From the NCBI GenBank assembly GCA_041390125.1, contig JAWKQN010000013.1, positions 1 to 64,000 of the forward strand: a stretch of 64,000 bases of DNA, read 5' to 3'. Shown here piece after piece: positions 61,366 to 64,000 of this stretch. Position 1 is the first letter of the stretch. Every line of letters starts with the position of its first letter. The position numbers and the translations under genes are program-made. Below the pieces are notes generated by a model. The model saw only the letters and a list, made by a program, of their open reading frames with translations. It searched no databases and was not told where the DNA came from. The stretch is from Gemmatimonadota bacterium (GTDB lineage: Bacteria > Gemmatimonadota > Gemmatimonadetes > Longimicrobiales > Gaopeijiaceae).

Positions 61366-61836
61366 TCATGCGCGCTCGATGGCGATCTGCTCGGCCAGCT
61401 TGTCGGCGATCATCTTGACCTCGAATTCGTCCTCTTCCGAGAACGCCGCCTTCTGCTTGCTGTCGACGTCGATCTGGCCGAAGATCTGGCTGGCGTTGCG
61501 GATGAGCACGACCATCTCGGACTTCACGTCCGGATCGCACGACAGGTAGTTCTCCACCGTGCTGACGTCGTCGATCCGCTGGTTCTGACCCTCCGACACA
61601 GCCGTGCCGCAGACGCCCGTGCCCACGGGGATCTTGGCGTGCTCGGTCCCGGCGCCGACGTAGTTGTGCAGCCAGAGCTCGCCGGCCTCGTGGTTCAGCA
61701 GGTAGACGCCGACCCAGTCGTAGCGGGAGTCGGACTCCTTGAGCTTGCGGACGGCCGCGCGCAGGAGGGCGTCGGACAGGTAGCCGTTGTCCTGCATCTC
61801 CTGCAGCTCGGCGATGAGCTTGCCTACGTTCTCCAT
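61366..61836 (-). CDS. GAF-domain protein, free-methionine-(R)-sulfoxide reductase-like
   Basis: A 156-residue GAF protein. GVCGTAV and, about 30 residues later, NYLSCDPDVKSE correspond to the conserved Cys-bearing loops of fRMsr (which has FPGHIACD at that place). The body DWVGVYLLNHEAGELWLHNYVG is the family's first strand pair. It may reduce free Met-R-sulfoxide, but the second loop differs from classical fRMsr, so the activity is uncertain. Promoter at 61875-61903. Confidence 0.8.
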   Translation of the reverse strand: MENVGKLIAELQEMQDNGYLSDALLRAAVRKLKESDSRYDWVGVYLLNHEAGELWLHNYVGAGTEHAKIPVGTGVCGTAVSEGQNQRIDDVSTVENYLSCDPDVKSEMVVLIRNASQIFGQIDVDSKQKAAFSEEDEFEVKMIADKLAEQIAIERA

Positions 61837-61874
61837 GAACCAGTTCCGGGAAAAGGGCTGAGGGTAAGCAGAAA

Positions 61875-61903
61875 AGCGTAGACCCGGCGCCCGGGGGAGT
61901 CAA
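61875..61903 (-). promoter_or_regulatory. Sigma70-like promoter for GAF protein gene
   Basis: On the minus strand TTGACT (61898-61903) and TACGCT (61875-61880) are exactly 17 bp apart. The transcript would begin about 30 bases before ATG 61836. This is the best promoter in the window by consensus. Confidence 0.68.
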
Positions 61904-61909
61904 GCGCAT

Positions 61910-61936
61910 GGCAGCGGGGCCCCGCCCCTCGCTGCC
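61910..61936 (-). terminator. Candidate terminator after M42 gene
   Basis: A GC-rich hairpin (GGCAGCG... CGCTGCC, 7-bp outer stem plus an inner GGGG/CCCC stem with a bulged T) lies 37 bp after the M42 stop at 61973 and just upstream of the GAF promoter. No T-tract. Confidence 0.45.
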
Positions 61937-61972
61937 GCTCCAGGGACGGCCCCGCCCTACCCGCCGCCTCGC

Positions 61973-63046
61973 CTACTCCGGGATGAACGAGGTCTTCGGG
62001 GTCAGGCTCTCGATGAACGCCGCCATGAGCCGGGCCGTGGCCTGCACGTCCTTGAGGCTCACCACCTCGTTGGGGGAATGCATGTAGCGGTTGGGGATGG
62101 AGAGCAGCCCGGTGGGGACGCCCTTCCGGACCAGGTAGATCCCGTCCGCATCCGTGCGTGTGGCCCGGGGCGCGGCCTGGATGGTGTGCTTGATCCGGTT
62201 CTTGCGGGCCACCTCCACCAGGCGCTCGAAGACCAGCGGGTGGACGGCCGACCCGCGGGTGATGACCGGACCACCGCCCAGCTCGTGCTCGCCCAGCTCC
62301 TTCTTCTCCGCGTCGGGGACGTCCGTGCTGAACGTGACGTCCACCACCAGGGCCACGTCCGGCTCGAGGTCGTACGCGGACGTACGGGCACCTCCGCCCG
62401 AGTAGCCGATCTCCTCCTGCGTGGTGGCCACGGCCATCGCGCAGGCCTTCAGCGACTTCCGCTTGCGGGACAGGAGCCGCAGGGTCTCCAGGACCGTGTA
62501 GGCGCCGATGCGGTTGTCGATGGCACGGCTGGCGATGCGGTCTCCCGCCAGGGGCACGAGCCCCGCGTCCACGACCATCGGGTCGCCGACCGACAGGCCC
62601 ATCCGGGTCACCGCCGCGCGGTCGGCCCCACCCACGTCCACCCACAGCTCTCGGGTCTTCGAAGCCTTGCCCCGCTCCTCCTCGCGCATGAGGTGGATGG
62701 GCTTCTTCCCGATCACCCCGATCACATCCCCCTTGGCGCCGAGCACGCGGACCCGCTGCCCCACGAGGACCTGGGGATCCCAGCCCCCGATCTCGCTGAC
62801 GTACAGGTAGCCCTTCTCGTCGATGTGGGTGACCTGGAGACCGATCTCGTCGATGTGGCCGGCCAGCATGACCCGGGGCCGACCGGACGGGTTCACGGCG
62901 GCGACGGTGCTCCCGGTGACCAGGGTGCGGGTCTCGTCGGAGAAGGTGGCGGCTTCCTCACGCCAGACGCGGCTGGCGCGAAGCTCGAACCCGGAGGGTC
63001 CCGGCGCGTCGAGGAGACGGGTCAGGAAGTCCGTGGGCTTGTTCAT
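61973..63046 (-). CDS. M42-family aminopeptidase
   Basis: A 357-residue M42 (glutamyl aminopeptidase/TET-like) dinuclear zinc peptidase. Ligand and catalytic motifs are AGHIDEIG (HxD), ASRAIDNRIG (Asp), TTQEEIGYSGG (EE) and RYMHSPNEVV (His). These enzymes form dodecamers and trim short peptides in the cytoplasm. Start ATG 63046 with AGGA four bases upstream. Confidence 0.92.
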   Translation of the reverse strand: MNKPTDFLTRLLDAPGPSGFELRASRVWREEAATFSDETRTLVTGSTVAAVNPSGRPRVMLAGHIDEIGLQVTHIDEKGYLYVSEIGGWDPQVLVGQRVRVLGAKGDVIGVIGKKPIHLMREEERGKASKTRELWVDVGGADRAAVTRMGLSVGDPMVVDAGLVPLAGDRIASRAIDNRIGAYTVLETLRLLSRKRKSLKACAMAVATTQEEIGYSGGGARTSAYDLEPDVALVVDVTFSTDVPDAEKKELGEHELGGGPVITRGSAVHPLVFERLVEVARKNRIKHTIQAAPRATRTDADGIYLVRKGVPTGLLSIPNRYMHSPNEVVSLKDVQATARLMAAFIESLTPKTSFIPE

Positions 63047-63230
63047 GGGTCCTGTTCGGGAGGCGGTGGGCGTGGAGCCCCGGCGGGGGACGGGCGGCAC
63101 CCGCGGCCTTCGCGGGCGTGGCAACCTAGAGACCAACGTGGGCCCCAGCCAGTTCTGGATGGGACAACCTGCGGGGGACTTGCGAGAGGCGTGCCGCGAA
63201 GGCCGGATGGGGCTCCGGAGCAGCGCCCGT

Positions 63231-63659
63231 TCAGGCCTCCGGCGGGCCCGCCGGGGCGTGGGGCTCCACCCGGATCACGGTGGCCTGCATCCAGCCGCTC
63301 TCCACCCGCTTGCGGGCGATGGCGCGCAGGCGCTTCATCCAGACCCGCCGGCTCGGCGGGAGGAGGAGGGAGAACCCCAGGAGGTCCGTCAGGATGCCCG
63401 GCGTGAGCAGCAGGGCGCCGCCGATCAGGACGCAGACGCCGCCCAGGAGCGCGTCGGTGGGCATGCGCCCCGACAGCAGCTCGCGCCGGGCGCCGAGCAC
63501 GACCCGCAGGCCCTCCATGCGCGCCAGGACGGCGCCCACCAGCCCGGTCGTGATCACCAGGCCCAGCGTGGGCCAGAAGCCCACCCAGCGGCCCATCTGG
63601 AGCAGGAGGATGAGCTCCAGCACCGGGACGATCACGAAGAGCAGGGCGAGACGGGCCAA
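63231..63659 (-). CDS. fxsA: FxsA-family membrane protein
   Basis: A 142-residue integral membrane protein. TTG 63659 (GGAG eight bases upstream) gives the usual FxsA beginning MARLALLFVIVPVLELILLL; four hydrophobic segments follow in the first 100 residues, and the C-terminus is charged. FxsA relieves F-plasmid exclusion of phage T7 in E. coli; the native role is unknown. No neighbouring phage genes. A start at 63848 would add a Pro/Arg-rich, non-globular leader. Confidence 0.83.
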   Translation of the reverse strand: MARLALLFVIVPVLELILLLQMGRWVGFWPTLGLVITTGLVGAVLARMEGLRVVLGARRELLSGRMPTDALLGGVCVLIGGALLLTPGILTDLLGFSLLLPPSRRVWMKRLRAIARKRVESGWMQATVIRVEPHAPAGPPEA

Positions 63660-63928
63660 CGCGGGGACTCCGTGAAGGGGTGGACCGGCGGTCCGGGCCC
63701 GGAGGGTCGCCCGATGGCGACCCCATCGCGCCCCCGCCCGCGATGGGCCGGGGACGTCCGGGTGACATGGGGGTACCCCTGCTTCGTAGGGCGGGTCCGG
63801 ACGATTAGGCTTGGAGGTCCGGAGCCGGACGCGAACCGGTGGGTCCATTCCTCGAGGCCCACCACCCTCAGACCGGGGTCCGACCTTCGGCCATGCCGCG
63901 GACCGTCGGGCCCCCGGGACCAGGAGCG

Positions 63929-64000
63929 ATGGAGCAGACCTACTTCAGGAAGGGCTTCGGCCTCCGCGCCGACATCCGCCCCCTCGTCGACGGGGAGTAC
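63929..64000 (+). CDS. Start of an unknown gene (3' truncated by window edge)
   Basis: An ATG at 63929 with AGGAG just upstream opens a plus-strand frame that runs to the last base: MEQTYFRKGFGLRADIRPLV is the visible start, and 24 codons are present. It lacks a signal peptide. Too short to assign; its promoter should lie in 63660-63928, where no clear motif was seen. Confidence 0.45.
   Translation, partial: MEQTYFRKGFGLRADIRPLVDGEY

Noticed and set aside
1..64000. CRISPR array, IS element, prophage or rRNA
   Set aside because: No regular spaced repeats, transposase, integrase, phage structural gene or rRNA-like sequence was recognised.

Overview
The window is about 70% G+C with high GC at third codon positions. 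It carries outer-membrane barrels, a TonB-dependent receptor and many lipoprotein signal peptides, so it comes from a diderm (Gram-negative-type) bacterium. The mix of features fits Gemmatimonadota or a similar high-GC diderm phylum: PKD/cohesin-like lipoproteins, beta-helix lipoproteins beside a TonB receptor, M30-type and M1 peptidases, a D-aminoacylase-like amidohydrolase. This assignment is inference; no rRNA, tRNA, CRISPR array, insertion sequence or phage gene was seen.

Layout. (1) 1-5.5 kb, plus strand: a translationally coupled 2-oxoacid:ferredoxin oxidoreductase unit (GltD-like flavoprotein with ferredoxin domains, KorA, KorB) followed by a PhzF-like isomerase. (2) 5.6-16 kb: aldo/keto reductase with a TIGR04076 protein, an NhaC-type antiporter, an esterase coupled to an outer-membrane barrel, a DUF192 lipoprotein, a GT-C-like membrane glycosyltransferase and several small lipoproteins. 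(3) 16-37 kb: a minus-strand locus for a TonB-dependent receptor and very large modular lipoproteins (cohesin-like, PKD, fibronectin-III and dockerin-like modules, beta-helices), plus an M30-like protease and a barrel. Two small plus-strand lipoproteins interrupt it and a paralogue of one beta-helix protein follows. (4) 37-51 kb: exported D-aminoacylase-like amidohydrolase, an autoregulated MerR/TipAS-type regulator, an M1 peptidase, a PLP enzyme coupled to a fused TRAP permease, a YIP1 protein, a phosphomutase-like metalloenzyme and a PilB/GspE ATPase with an extra zinc-ribbon tail.

(5) 51.6-59.9 kb, minus strand: a tight seven-gene operon, glcD-glcE-glcF-M20 hydrolase-GNAT-FAD oxidoreductase-NSAR/OSBS (enolase superfamily), with 4-bp overlaps at four junctions. 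The last part matches the known set for irreversible D- to L-amino-acid conversion (N-acylation, racemisation of the N-acyl derivative, stereospecific deacylation). Here it is fused to a D-2-hydroxyacid dehydrogenase module and carries an unassigned flavoenzyme. A 7-6-7 palindrome in an AT-rich island sits just upstream and probably controls it. (6) 60-64 kb: small membrane protein, metallo-beta-lactamase-fold hydrolase, GAF/fRMsr-like protein with a clear sigma70-like promoter, M42 aminopeptidase, FxsA, and the first codons of a gene leaving the window.

Most promising for novelty: the D-amino-acid/D-hydroxyacid operon and the cohesin-PKD-dockerin lipoprotein locus around the TonB receptor. 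In the latter, all six modular lipoproteins have Asp at position +2 or +3 after the lipidated cysteine.
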